Shown piece after piece: positions 32,984-42,618 of a DNA stretch of 61,506 nucleotides (position 1 is its first letter; every line of letters begins with the position of its first letter). Made by a program: the position numbers and the translations under genes. The notes under the pieces were generated by a model. That model saw only the letters and a program-made list of their open reading frames with translations. It had not been told where the DNA came from and made no database searches. Source of the stretch: Gemmatimonadaceae bacterium. GTDB lineage: Bacteria > Gemmatimonadota > Gemmatimonadetes > Gemmatimonadales > Gemmatimonadaceae. The DNA is taken from positions 1 to 61,506 of the forward strand of contig JAICLZ010000020.1 in NCBI GenBank assembly GCA_025929535.1, read 5' to 3'.

Positions 32984-33823
32984 ATGGATTCACCGGTGCT
33001 TTCCCGTAACAACGTCAAGGTTTTCGGTCGCGGCACCCAACCGATGCTCTTCGCGCATGGCTTCGGGTGCGATCAGAACATGTGGCGTTTCGTCACGCCT
33101 GCGTTCGCTGACGATTACAGGATCGTGCTGTTCGATTATGTCGGGTCCGGCAAGTCCGAGCTGGCCGCTTACGACCTCGAGCGCTACGCCACGCTGAATG
33201 GGTATGCGAGCGACGTGCTCGATGTGAGTCACGCGCTCGAGCTGCAGAATGTCATCTTCGTCGGGCACTCCGTGAGCAGCATGGTCGGGGTGCTCGCCGC
33301 GAACCGCGAGCCTGGGTTGTTCGAGCGGCTGATTCTGATCGGACCGTCGCCGCGCTACATCAACGATGCGCCGGCCTACGTGGGCGGCTTCGAGCGCTCG
33401 GACATCGAAGGGCTGCTCGAGACGATGGAGAAGAACTACATCGGATGGGCGAACTTTCTCGCGCCGGTGATCATGAAGAATCCGGATCATCCGGAGCTCA
33501 CCAGCGAGCTCGTAACCAGTTTCTGCTCGACGGATCCGGTGGTCGCGAGGCGATTCGCCGAGGCGACGTTCTTCGCGGACAACCGCAGCGATCTTGCCGC
33601 GGTGGAGGTGCCGTCGCTCATCATGCAGTGCTCGGACGACATGATCGCGCCCGCCGCGGTTGGTGAGTACGTGAGCCGCGAGCTTCGCGGGAGCACGCTC
33701 CGGCACCTGCGCGCCACGGGGCACTGTCCGCACATGAGTCATCCCAAAGAGACCGTCGCCGTGATGCGGGAGTATCTGCGCTCTCCGGTGGACGGTGCAC
33801 AGAGTGTCGCGCGAATCCGCTGA
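32984..33823 (+). CDS. RsbQ/KAI2-like alpha/beta-hydrolase
   Basis: A 279-residue hydrolase of the RsbQ group. It opens with NVKVFGRGTQPMLFAHGFGC then DQNMWRFV. The triad is Ser96 in VGHSVSS, Asp219 in SDDMIAP and His247 in ATGHCPHMSHP, the same numbering as Bacillus RsbQ. Oxyanion residues follow HGFG. In Bacillus, RsbQ hands a hydrophobic ligand signal to the PAS phosphatase RsbP; plant KAI2/D14 receptors share the fold. Here the next gene, overlapping by 29 bases, is a PAS histidine kinase, so a ligand-sensing pair is likely. No sigma-B module is in the window. Confidence 0.9.
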   Translation: MDSPVLSRNNVKVFGRGTQPMLFAHGFGCDQNMWRFVTPAFADDYRIVLFDYVGSGKSELAAYDLERYATLNGYASDVLDVSHALELQNVIFVGHSVSSMVGVLAANREPGLFERLILIGPSPRYINDAPAYVGGFERSDIEGLLETMEKNYIGWANFLAPVIMKNPDHPELTSELVTSFCSTDPVVARRFAEATFFADNRSDLAAVEVPSLIMQCSDDMIAPAAVGEYVSRELRGSTLRHLRATGHCPHMSHPKETVAVMREYLRSPVDGAQSVARIR

Positions 33824-34967
33824 GCTCCTCAGTACGAGAGTGCGCGCCGACCGCTGTCGCCCCGCGCTCGATCCGCTTCTCGACCTCGCTCCGTGCGGAT
33901 TCATCTCCTTCCTCGACGATGGATGCGTCTGCGCCGCGAACCGGACGCTGCTCGAGATGCTCGGCTATTCGCCGGACGAGGTGCTCGACAAGCACATCGA
34001 GCTCATTCTCGCGGTAGGCAGTCGCATTTTCTACCAGACGCACTTCTTTCCGCTGCTCCGCCTGCACGGCCGAGCCGACGAGATCTTCCTTCTGCTACGC
34101 AGCAAGAGCGGGGAAGACGTAGCCGTTCTCGCGAATGCGATTCGGCGTGAGCGTCGTGGCGAGTGGATGACCGATGCCGTGCTGTTGCGCCTCGTCGAGC
34201 GCCGCAAGTTCGAGGACGCGCTCCTCGATGCGAAGCACGTCGCGGAGCAGGCGGTGGCGGCTGCCGAAGATGCGAACCGAGCGAAGAGCGACTTCCTCGC
34301 GATGATGAGCCACGAGCTTCGCACCCCGCTCAACGCGATCGGCGGTTACGTGCAACTGCTCGAGATGGGCGTTCACGGACCGATCACGCCCGCGCAAGCC
34401 GAGGCGCTCGGCCGCGTCACGCGGAGCCAGCAACATCTGCTGCGGCTGATCAACGACATTCTCAACCTTGCGCGGATCGAATCGGGGCGCATCGACTACG
34501 ATCTCCAGACGATCTCGCTCAACGACATCGTGATGGCCACGCTTCCGATGATCGAGCCGCAGATCGCCGTAAAAGGGCTGCGCTACGACGTGGATGTGCC
34601 GCTCGGGCTGAAGGCCGCAGCCGACCGCGAGAAGCTCGAGCAGATTCTGCTGAACCTCCTCTCGAACGCGACGAAGTTCACGCACGAGGGCGGGAGCCTG
34701 CACATCGAGGGAGCGCTCGTGCCCGACCGCGAGGATCTCGTGGAGCTGAGAGTCGGCGACACGGGCGTCGGCATTCCCGGTGATCGCCTGGAGCTCGTGT
34801 TCGCTCCCTTCGTGCAAGTGGAGAGCAGCCACGCCGCTCGCGTGGAGGGAACGGGACTCGGGCTCTCGATCAGCCGCGATCTCGCACGCGGCATGGGCGG
34901 CGATCTCACCGCGGAGAGCACGCTCGGCGTGGGGAGCACGTTCACGATTCGGCTGCGTCGCGGGTAA
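33795..34967 (+). CDS. PAS-domain sensor histidine kinase
   Basis: A 390-residue cytoplasmic kinase with no membrane segment. The PAS domain (about 24-135) is FISFLDDGCVCAANRTLLEM ... YSPDEVLDK ... FYQTHFFPLLRLHG. A coiled-coil linker (about 138-166) follows. HisKA has the phosphoacceptor His173 in AMMSHELRTPLNAI. HATPase motifs are EQILLNLLSNATKFT (N box), DTGVGIP (G1) and GTGLGLS (G2). It overlaps RsbQ-like, with start GTG at 33795 (33804 possible). No response regulator follows. It stands where RsbP would in RsbQ systems, so the PAS domain probably reads the hydrolase's signal. Confidence 0.92.
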   Translation: MHRVSRESAELLSTRVRADRCRPALDPLLDLAPCGFISFLDDGCVCAANRTLLEMLGYSPDEVLDKHIELILAVGSRIFYQTHFFPLLRLHGRADEIFLLLRSKSGEDVAVLANAIRRERRGEWMTDAVLLRLVERRKFEDALLDAKHVAEQAVAAAEDANRAKSDFLAMMSHELRTPLNAIGGYVQLLEMGVHGPITPAQAEALGRVTRSQQHLLRLINDILNLARIESGRIDYDLQTISLNDIVMATLPMIEPQIAVKGLRYDVDVPLGLKAAADREKLEQILLNLLSNATKFTHEGGSLHIEGALVPDREDLVELRVGDTGVGIPGDRLELVFAPFVQVESSHAARVEGTGLGLSISRDLARGMGGDLTAESTLGVGSTFTIRLRRG

Positions 34968-34977
34968 TCTCGCGATC

Positions 34978-37416
34978 GTGCGACCAGGCTCCGCATCTCG
35001 CTGGCGCGAGGCCATCGTGCAGGACGTGCAGTTCGCACTCCGGGTCGCACGGTCCGCACCGGTCATCACCGCCATCATCGTTCTCACCGTCGCGCTCGGC
35101 ATCGGCGCGAACACCGCGATCTTCAGCATCGTGGACGCGGTGCTCATCCGGCCGCTGCCATTTCCGCGAGATCAGGAGCTCGTGTCGCTGTGGGCGACGA
35201 ATCCGGACAAGAGCATTCCGCGCTTCGGCGTATCGTACGCGGATTTTCTCGACTGGCAGGCACGAACCAGGTCGTATCGCGGCATGGCCGTGTACGCGAC
35301 GTCGCTCACGTCGCTCAACGGGCCCGACGGTCCCGAGAGCGTTTCCCTCCTTTCCGTTTCGCCGAATTTTCTTGCGATTCTCGGGATCACACCGGCGATC
35401 GGAAGGTTCTTCGATCCAGCTGAGCGCGGTGAAGCGAGCAATGCCCTCGTCCTGAGCTTCGGGTACTGGCACCGAAGGTTCGGCGCGCGGCCCTCGGTAC
35501 TCGGCGAAGAATATTCGATCAACGGACGCCTGCGCACCGTCGTCGGCGTATTGCCGCGCGAGGCGGATCTGCTCGGCCCCGCGCTCGCGGGTACACCGCT
35601 CGATGTGATGACCGTCGTCGAGCCGTCCACCTTTCCCCACATCGAGCGGCACGCGCAGCATCTCTTCGGTGCGATCGCACGACTGGCCCCCAAGGCGACG
35701 GTGGAACAGGCGCGCGACGAGCTGGCAGCTACCGAACGCGCGCTGGCGAACGAGAATTCCGAGATCGCCGGCTGGACCGCGAGCGTCTTTCGGCTGCGCG
35801 ACGATCTTGCGCTCTCGTCACGCCAGCCGCTGCTGCTTCTCCTCGGCGCGGCGGGCGTTCTCCTTCTGATCGCGTGCATCAACGTGGCCAATCTTCTCGT
35901 CGTCCGCGGCGCGGCGCGGAGTCAGGAGATCGCGGTGCGGCAGGCGCTGGGAGCCTCGCGGGGGCGACTCGTTCGACAGCTCGTCATAGAAGGTGTCGTG
36001 CTCGGCATCGCGGGCGGCGTTCTGGGCATCGCGGCAGCGGCCGCCTCGCTCGGCGGGATTCGCAAGCTCGTGCCCTCCGCAGCCGTGCCGCGAGCGGATG
36101 ACATCACGATGCAACCCTCGGTGCTCGCGTTCGCTCTCGTCGCGACGCTGGTGACCGTGCTGGTGTTCGGATTGTGGCCCGCGCTGCGGCTGAGTGGAGG
36201 TCAGCTCGGGGCAACGCTGCGCGAGCGCGGGCGCGGAAACACCGCATCCTCGAATCGCAGTCGCCGAGCACTGGTCGTGCTGGAGCTGTCGCTCGCGCTC
36301 GTGCTCACGGTCTGCGCCTCGCTGGTGGTGCAGAGCATGCGGCACATGCTCGCGACCGATCCGGGGTTCAATCCCGCGAACACCGTCACCGCGCAGATCA
36401 CGTTGGGAAAGAGCTACCCGGATTCGACGGTGCTCGTGTTCTATCGGTCATTGCTCACGAGCCTCGAGTCGCGTCCATCGATCGAGGCGGCAGGAGCGAC
36501 GGATACGCCGCCGCTCGTGGGCGGAGGAATCTTCAGCTCGATCCGATTGATGGGCGAGCCTCCGCGGCCTGCGAATGATCCGCTCATGAGCACCATCCGC
36601 CTGGTGACGCCCGGGTTCTTCAAGGCAATGGGGATGCATCTGCTCGGCGGCGGCGACATCGACTGGAACGAGCCTGCGCCGACGATCGTCGTCAGCCAGG
36701 CCGCGGCCAAGGAGTTCTGGCATGGCACGGGGGCGGTCGACCGACAGATCGCCTTCAACACGGAGCCGACTGCGTATCGGGTGGTGGGCGTCGTGAACGA
36801 TACGAGGCAGGCCAGCCTCGCCACGCCCGCCGGCCCGATCGTCTTCGTGTCCCTGCGCCGAAACGTGAGATTGTTTCGCACGTTGACGCTGGTCGTGCGA
36901 AGCCATTCGGACGTGGCGTCCACCGTCGCGATCATGCGCGAGGCGGTCCACGAGCTCGATCCATCGCTGCCGCTGTTCAACGTGCAGAGCCTGCAGCAGA
37001 TCGTCGACCAGTCCGTGGCGCAACCGCGGCTCGAATCGATCCTGCTCACCGTGTTCGCACTGGGCGCGTTGCTGCTCGCGTCGCTTGGCATCTACGGTGT
37101 CATCTCGTATTCGGTTACGCAGCGGCAGCAGGAGATCGGCGTTCGACTCGCGCTCGGCGCACGGGCGGCCGACGTGATTCGGATGGTGCTCACGGAGGGG
37201 ACTCTGCTGGCGTTGGCGGGCATCGCGATCGGATCGGCGCTCGCCCTCTCGGCCGCGCGCATCGTTCGAGCATCGCTCCAGGGAATATTGTCGCTCGATG
37301 TGAGCTCGTTCGCCCTCGTCGCGAGCGCGTTGCTCCTCGTCGCGCTTGCGGCGAGCGCGCTTCCGGCGTGGCGCGCCTCGAACATCGATCCACTGATTGC
37401 GATCAGGCGGGAATGA
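34978..37416 (+). CDS. ADOP-type ABC transporter permease, third copy
   Basis: An 812-residue orphan permease without the extra N-terminal domain. It starts DVQFALRVARSAPVITAIIV and has ALGIGANTAIFSIVDAVLIR. Its FtsX signatures are QEIAVRQALGASRGRLVRQL and QEIGVRLALGARAADVIRMV. The MacB-core copies lie between them (NFLAILGITPAIGRFFDPAE; FFKAMGMHLLGGGDIDWNEP). The GTG at 34978 is 10 bases after the kinase stop; an upstream reading in the same frame overlaps the kinase gene and is rejected. It is probably co-transcribed with the RsbQ-like and kinase genes. No ATPase is nearby. Confidence 0.9.
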   Translation: MRPGSASRWREAIVQDVQFALRVARSAPVITAIIVLTVALGIGANTAIFSIVDAVLIRPLPFPRDQELVSLWATNPDKSIPRFGVSYADFLDWQARTRSYRGMAVYATSLTSLNGPDGPESVSLLSVSPNFLAILGITPAIGRFFDPAERGEASNALVLSFGYWHRRFGARPSVLGEEYSINGRLRTVVGVLPREADLLGPALAGTPLDVMTVVEPSTFPHIERHAQHLFGAIARLAPKATVEQARDELAATERALANENSEIAGWTASVFRLRDDLALSSRQPLLLLLGAAGVLLLIACINVANLLVVRGAARSQEIAVRQALGASRGRLVRQLVIEGVVLGIAGGVLGIAAAAASLGGIRKLVPSAAVPRADDITMQPSVLAFALVATLVTVLVFGLWPALRLSGGQLGATLRERGRGNTASSNRSRRALVVLELSLALVLTVCASLVVQSMRHMLATDPGFNPANTVTAQITLGKSYPDSTVLVFYRSLLTSLESRPSIEAAGATDTPPLVGGGIFSSIRLMGEPPRPANDPLMSTIRLVTPGFFKAMGMHLLGGGDIDWNEPAPTIVVSQAAAKEFWHGTGAVDRQIAFNTEPTAYRVVGVVNDTRQASLATPAGPIVFVSLRRNVRLFRTLTLVVRSHSDVASTVAIMREAVHELDPSLPLFNVQSLQQIVDQSVAQPRLESILLTVFALGALLLASLGIYGVISYSVTQRQQEIGVRLALGARAADVIRMVLTEGTLLALAGIAIGSALALSAARIVRASLQGILSLDVSSFALVASALLLVALAASALPAWRASNIDPLIAIRRE

Positions 37417-37483
37417 ACGAGGTGGCCACACGGCGCTGCCCGTCTCCAGCATCGCGCGCGCTGCGCTGAGGGTGCGCGCTACC

Positions 37484-38581
37484 TCACGATGTGCTGGCTC
37501 GCTCCCCTTGTCGTTGCACGAACAGCGCGTAGCGCTTCGCAGCGGTGGCGAACGCGCGCGCATCACTCGCGCTCAGCGGCGCAAACGGAAATGGCGTCGC
37601 TGACACAGTCCCGCGCGACGTCGCCGCGCGCCATGTGCCGATCACGCGCCCGCGAGCTACGATGGTCGGCATGAACATGCCATTGTTGCCCGGGACGATC
37701 TTCGGTGCGTGCGCGACGTCGAGTGCAATGCCGCGATCGCCGTAGCCGAGCATGTACTCGTCGAATCCGGGGAGCAGATAGACGTCACGCGCCCGTCGTT
37801 TCGCGCCGGCGCTCACCTCGACGGCCTCCGGCGACACGATGTACGTCTTTCCTTCGACGCTCTCCTCCGCGAGCTCCGCGGCCATCATCGCGACGCCGGC
37901 GCGCGCGTCGCCGAGCGTCATCCCCGCCCACCACGCGAAGTCGCGGACGGTCGCGGGCCCGTGGCCGCGAAAATATCTCGCGGTGAGCTCAGCGAGCGCT
38001 TCGTCGCGATCGAGGTCGCGCGACTCGGGGATCCACTCATCCAGGAGGGCGAACGTGGGCGCGTTGCCGCGATGTGGGCCGAAGCACAGCAGCCCTTCCT
38101 GCGAGAGCCTCGAGATGATGTGAATGCCGCGCTGATTCGCGGTCGGGATCTTCGCTCGCGCGAGCACCTCGTACATCTCGTCGCGCGTGAGCAGCGAGTG
38201 TTCGCGGAGTGCCTTCTCGAGAGTCTTGCGGCTGCGCGCCAGCACCGCGTCGTCGATCTCGAGTTGCGCGAGGCGCCCGGTCATACCCTTGATCGTGCGC
38301 GGAGTGAGCAGCCGCAGCATCCAGCGCGCATCTTCCGCTGCTACGAAGTGCAGCGTCCTCCGCATCGGCCACGTGCGCACGATCGTCCTCGCGGCGATCG
38401 CCTGCTCGATCTCCGCGACGTTCGAGCCGGGCAGGCGCAGCCCGATCGACCAGAGCGCACCACGATAGTCCTGCGCCTGCATCGCGAGAAGTCGCGCGAC
38501 TACGCTCGACGGAGTGCTGCTCGTCGAGCTCGCGATCTGTTGGCTCGTGACTCGAATGGTGCGAATGTCGCCCGCGTTCAT
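37484..38581 (-). CDS. HTH_42 / AlkZ-type DNA glycosylase-like protein
   Basis: A 365-residue winged-helix protein of the HTH_42 (YcaQ/AlkZ) superfamily. The catalytic 'Q-x-Q' motif of AlkZ appears as LLAMQAQDYRGALWSIGLRL, with Q35 and Q37. Further family blocks are RTWPMRRTLHFVAAEDARWM and RYFRGHGPATVRDFAWWAGM, and a late LPGFDEYMLGYGDR. AlkZ enzymes excise bulky N7-alkyl lesions and unhook interstrand crosslinks, often as self-resistance to natural products; YcaQ relatives have Q-x-D instead. It is alone on this strand and convergent with the ADOP gene. The start at 38581 was chosen because homology begins there. Confidence 0.84.
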   Translation of the reverse strand: MNAGDIRTIRVTSQQIASSTSSTPSSVVARLLAMQAQDYRGALWSIGLRLPGSNVAEIEQAIAARTIVRTWPMRRTLHFVAAEDARWMLRLLTPRTIKGMTGRLAQLEIDDAVLARSRKTLEKALREHSLLTRDEMYEVLARAKIPTANQRGIHIISRLSQEGLLCFGPHRGNAPTFALLDEWIPESRDLDRDEALAELTARYFRGHGPATVRDFAWWAGMTLGDARAGVAMMAAELAEESVEGKTYIVSPEAVEVSAGAKRRARDVYLLPGFDEYMLGYGDRGIALDVAHAPKIVPGNNGMFMPTIVARGRVIGTWRAATSRGTVSATPFPFAPLSASDARAFATAAKRYALFVQRQGERASTS

Positions 38582-38780
38582 CCTGAGCTCGAACGGCGGC
38601 AATTGGATGTGACGCTCGCTGCGATTGCTGGTCTATTTGGCACCCTCATCGCGCACGCGCAAGCAACCCGCGATGCCTTCACCGTTTTCTCTCGTGCATT
38701 TTCACACTCCCGTGATTATACTTGCGCGCGCGTCCGAGCGCCGCTGTCGCGCTCGCAGTGCACCGGAACACGCAGGAGAC

Positions 38781-39833
38781 ATGAGAGGAGCGCTCTGGCA
38801 CACGAGTCGGGCCACGCTTCGCCGCTCACCGGCGAGCAGGTTGGTCCGCCTCATGCCGAATGGCCTCATTCGCCGCTCGATGTTTGGCCTCGCCGCCCTC
38901 CTGCTTTCGCTTCCACTCTCCTCGCGCGCACAGCAGCCCACGGATTCGCCGCACGTCGACCAGTCTCTCGATGATGCATGGTTCACGGGTCCGATGCTCG
39001 CCGCGTCGCCGAACACGCTACCGCACGGACACATTCTCGTCGAGCCGTACGTGTTCGATGTCAGGACCGCGGATGCGGATGGATTCGGCACGCTCACGTA
39101 CGCGCTCGCCGGCGTCACGGATCGGCTCACGGTCGGCTCGATCATCATCACTGGCCTGAACAAGCCCAGGGATGGCGCGAGCAGCTCCGGCATGGGACTG
39201 GGCGATCTCACGCTGCAGGCCACCTACAGGCTCACGAATTTTCGAAAGGGCGGGTGGGTACCCATCACCGCCATCGTGTTCCAGGAGACGCTGCCCACCG
39301 GCAAGTACGACCGGCTCGGGAACCGGCCGAGCGATGGGTTGGGAAGCGGCGCGTACACGAGCGCCGTCGCGTTCTATGCGCAGTCGTATTACTGGCTGCC
39401 CAATCACCGGATTCTTCGCATGCGCCTGAACCTCACGCAGAGCTTCTCCAACAGCGTCGATGTGCACGATGTGAGCGTGTACGGCACGGGCGATGGATTT
39501 CGCGGCACGGCGAAGCCGGGGCCGGTATTCGCCAGCGGCATCGCGGCGGAATACAGCCTGACGCGCAGCTGGGTGCTCGCGCTCGATGCCCAGTTCAATC
39601 ACTACTGGAACACGCGCGTGTCGGGCTTCGACAGCGTCGATCCCGCGAGCGTGCAGAACCAGCCGAGCATTCTGCGGAATTCCGGGCCGCGCCACTCGTT
39701 CGCCTTCGCGCCGGCCATCGAGTACAGCTGGAAGCCCACGATAGGCGTCCTGTTCGGCACGCGCTTCATTCCGGGGAACGAGCACACGACCCGGTCGATA
39801 ACGCCGGCAATCGCTGTCAACATCGTACACTGA
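38781..39833 (+). CDS. Outer-membrane beta-barrel protein
   Basis: A 350-residue protein. The ATG at 38781 follows a CAGGAG site; an internal ATG at 38853 begins a plainer signal peptide (IRRSMFGLAALLLSLPLSSRAQQ). The rest alternates short strands and turns (TLPHGHILVEPYVFDVR, GMGLGDLTLQATYRLTNF, VPITAIVFQETLPTGKYDRL), ends SITPAIAVNIVH, and has no soluble domain. This is the layout of transporter-like outer-membrane barrels of the OMP_b-brl group. A phenol/toluene (FadL-like) or sensor role is possible. It is followed 98 bases later by a kinase gene. Confidence 0.8.
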   Translation: MRGALWHTSRATLRRSPASRLVRLMPNGLIRRSMFGLAALLLSLPLSSRAQQPTDSPHVDQSLDDAWFTGPMLAASPNTLPHGHILVEPYVFDVRTADADGFGTLTYALAGVTDRLTVGSIIITGLNKPRDGASSSGMGLGDLTLQATYRLTNFRKGGWVPITAIVFQETLPTGKYDRLGNRPSDGLGSGAYTSAVAFYAQSYYWLPNHRILRMRLNLTQSFSNSVDVHDVSVYGTGDGFRGTAKPGPVFASGIAAEYSLTRSWVLALDAQFNHYWNTRVSGFDSVDPASVQNQPSILRNSGPRHSFAFAPAIEYSWKPTIGVLFGTRFIPGNEHTTRSITPAIAVNIVH

Positions 39834-39931
39834 GGGCAGGGCCGCAACGCAAAGTGGTCATGGACGGCGCGGTGGGACCGCCGTACCTTATTCCGGTCGT
39901 CCCTGGCGCCTCCCCCACCGAGAAGCCGACA

Positions 39932-42613
39932 ATGGAAGAAGCACCGTCTCGTCTCGTTGAAGCGCTCGCCGATCGCTATCGACTCGAACGCGAGCTCGGC
40001 GCCGGCGGCATGGCCACCGTGTATCTCGCGCACGATCTTCGCCACGATCGCAGCGTGGCGGTGAAGGTGCTGCGCCCGGAGCTCGCCGCCGTGATCGGCG
40101 CCGAGCGATTCCTGGCCGAGATCAAGACGACGGCTGCGCTGCAGCATCCGCACATCCTCCCGCTCTTCGATTCGGGGCAGGCGGACGGATTCCTGTTCTA
40201 CGTGATGCCGCTCATCGAGGGCGAGTCGCTCCGCGACCGGCTCAATCGCGAGCACCAGTTGGCGGTGGAAGACTCGGTGCGGCTCGCGAAGGAGATCGGC
40301 TCGGCGCTCGACTACGCGCACCGGCACGGCGTGATCCACCGCGACATCAAGCCCGAGAACATCCTGCTCCACGATGGCGCCGCGCTCGTGGCGGACTTCG
40401 GGATCGCGCTCGCGGTCAGTCACGCCGGCGGCAATCGCATGACGGAAACGGGACTCTCGCTCGGCACGCCCGGCTACATGAGCCCCGAGCAGGCAACCGG
40501 AGAGCGCGGGTTGGACGCGCGCTCCGATGTCTACAGCCTGGGTTGTCTGCTCTACGAGATGCTCGCGGGTGAGCCGCCGCATACCGGACCGACGGTGCAG
40601 GCGGTCATCGCCGCCGTCGTCACGAAGGAGCCCGATCGGCTTTCCGTTCGGAGGAAATCAGTTCCGCCGAACATCGATGCCGCGGTGCACAAGGCGCTCG
40701 CGAAGCTGCCCGCGGATCGATTTGCGAGTGCCGACGCATTCGTGCGCGCGATCAGCGATCCGACATCTGGCGCGGCTACTTCGGCGACCAGCGCATTCGC
40801 ACCGGCCGCTGCCGCAGTACCCGCGCCGAGGAGCCGGCGCACGACGATTCTGGCCGTGGCGCTGCTGGTGCTGCTCCTCGCGGTCGCTGCGTCCGGATGG
40901 CTCCGCCCGCGCGAGACGCCGTTCCTCAATCGCTATGCGCTGTTCCTGCGGCCCAATGAGAACGTCGCATCCACTGCCTTGGGCGGGCACGTGGCGATCT
41001 CGCACGATGGCCGAAAGATCATCTACGTGAGCCGCTCGGAAGGCGCGACTCGCCTCATGATCAAAAGCGCAGACCAGCTGAGTCCCACGCCGCTTCTCGG
41101 CACCGAGGGCGCCTCGAGCCCCTTCTTCTCGCCGGACGACCGCCAGGTCGGCTTCATCAAGGATGGTAGAAAGGTCCTCACCACGTCGATCGATGGAGGC
41201 TCCCCGCTCACCTTGACGGACAGTGCCAATACGACGGCCGGCGACTGGGGGAGCGACGGCTACGTGTACTTCGAGTCGGACTCGGGAATCAGCCGGATTC
41301 GCTCGACCGGCGGGCACATCGATCACATCTACACCTTCGCCAAGGGCGGACACGAGATCGGAGCCGAGTGGCCCGTCGTTCTTCCTGGCGCGAGTGGCCT
41401 CCTGTTCCGCAGACGACGTGAGGGACAGGCGGTCTCGGACTACGAGATCATGGCCATGCCGCTTCCGTCGGGCGCCGCACACGTGGTGGCACGAGGTGTC
41501 TACGCGAACTATGCACGGAGCGGTCATCTGATCGTCGTCACATCGGATGGCAAGCTGCTCGCGTTTCCGTTCAGCGTTCGAAAGCTCGAGACGACGGGAC
41601 CGCCAATCGCGCTCTACGAGGGTCTCGAGACGAATCCCTTTGGCGCCGGAATATCCATCTCGGATGCCGGCACCCTGGTGTATCCAACGGCGAGCCAGAC
41701 GGCCGCGCGCGAGGTCGTCTGGGTAACGCGCGATGGGGTCATCAGCCGCGTCGATTCGTCGTGGAAAGTCGACGGAACGATCACGGATCTCGCGCTCTCT
41801 CCGAACGGTCGCGCGCTGGCGATCACGCAGACGCACGGCGGCACCTCGGCTGTCTGGGTCAAGCAGCTTCCCTCGGGCCCGTTCTCGCGCCTCACGTTCG
41901 GCGACACCTCCTTTCTACGCCCGTCATGGACCCATGATGGCACCCAGCTCCTCTATCTGGGAGACCGAGGGGACGGTGCGGGCAACGTGTACATCAAGCG
42001 CGCAGACGGTGTCGGCGCCGCGAAGCTCGTGCTGAAGCCGCGAGTGGGAATGTCGCAGGTCTTTCCGAGTCCGGACGGGCAGTGGATGATCATGCGAAGC
42101 TCCGTCGCTGAAGTGGGAAATGGCGAAATTTTCGCCGTGCACACCGGCGACAGCGTGCTCGTGCCGCTCGTCACGACACCCGCGCGCGATGGATTTCCCG
42201 CCCTCTCGCCGGACGGGAAGTATCTGGCCTATTCGTCCGACGAATCGGGGACGTTCGAGGTCTACGTGCGGCCGTTTCCCAACGTGGCCGAAGCGCGCTG
42301 GCAGGTGTCGACGGCGGGCGGCCGCGCGCCGCTCTGGAGTCACAGCGGGAAGGAGCTCTTCTTCCGGAACAACCACCACGACCTGGTGGCCGCGCAAATC
42401 GCGACATCGCCTTCCTTCACCGTTCAGTCACAGAAGGCACTCTTTCCGCTCACCGGTCTGGCGTTCGGCTCTGAGATCCAGCCATTCGTCGTCGGTCTCG
42501 ACGACAAGAAATTCCTCATGATGCGCGAGACGGTCGCTGCGGAGGCAGGGCTGCTGATAGTGAACGAGCACTTCATGGACGAGCTGACGGCAAAGGCGCG
42601 CGCGCAGAAGTAG
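39932..42613 (+). CDS. Serine/threonine protein kinase with C-terminal TolB-like propeller
   Basis: An 893-residue membrane kinase. Residues 15-275 form a Hanks-type domain: GAGGMATVY (P loop, 23-31), Lys45 in VAVKVL, Asp138 in HRDIKPEN, DFG at 155-157, and MSPEQATGE. One membrane segment near residues 300-325 (RTTILAVALLVLLLAVAASG) leads to a 570-residue extracytoplasmic beta-propeller of TolB/WD40-like blades (FFSPDDRQVGFIKDG; LSPNGRALAITQ; LSPDGKYLAYSSDESG). The blades probably sense a cell-wall or protein ligand. It is convergent, 5 bases apart, with a near-twin kinase. A start 72 bases upstream (39860) is possible. Confidence 0.92.
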   Translation: MEEAPSRLVEALADRYRLERELGAGGMATVYLAHDLRHDRSVAVKVLRPELAAVIGAERFLAEIKTTAALQHPHILPLFDSGQADGFLFYVMPLIEGESLRDRLNREHQLAVEDSVRLAKEIGSALDYAHRHGVIHRDIKPENILLHDGAALVADFGIALAVSHAGGNRMTETGLSLGTPGYMSPEQATGERGLDARSDVYSLGCLLYEMLAGEPPHTGPTVQAVIAAVVTKEPDRLSVRRKSVPPNIDAAVHKALAKLPADRFASADAFVRAISDPTSGAATSATSAFAPAAAAVPAPRSRRTTILAVALLVLLLAVAASGWLRPRETPFLNRYALFLRPNENVASTALGGHVAISHDGRKIIYVSRSEGATRLMIKSADQLSPTPLLGTEGASSPFFSPDDRQVGFIKDGRKVLTTSIDGGSPLTLTDSANTTAGDWGSDGYVYFESDSGISRIRSTGGHIDHIYTFAKGGHEIGAEWPVVLPGASGLLFRRRREGQAVSDYEIMAMPLPSGAAHVVARGVYANYARSGHLIVVTSDGKLLAFPFSVRKLETTGPPIALYEGLETNPFGAGISISDAGTLVYPTASQTAAREVVWVTRDGVISRVDSSWKVDGTITDLALSPNGRALAITQTHGGTSAVWVKQLPSGPFSRLTFGDTSFLRPSWTHDGTQLLYLGDRGDGAGNVYIKRADGVGAAKLVLKPRVGMSQVFPSPDGQWMIMRSSVAEVGNGEIFAVHTGDSVLVPLVTTPARDGFPALSPDGKYLAYSSDESGTFEVYVRPFPNVAEARWQVSTAGGRAPLWSHSGKELFFRNNHHDLVAAQIATSPSFTVQSQKALFPLTGLAFGSEIQPFVVGLDDKKFLMMRETVAAEAGLLIVNEHFMDELTAKARAQK

Positions 42614-42618
42614 CGCGG

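Noticed and set aside
34780..34977. Upstream extension of the third ADOP inside the kinase gene
   Set aside because: It duplicates kinase-coding DNA in another frame; the conserved permease start lies just after the GTG at 34978.
38978..39859. In-frame extension of the first kinase back over the outer-membrane protein gene
   Set aside because: It is the shadow of the barrel gene in another frame; the kinase domain begins with the ATG at 39932 or 39860.
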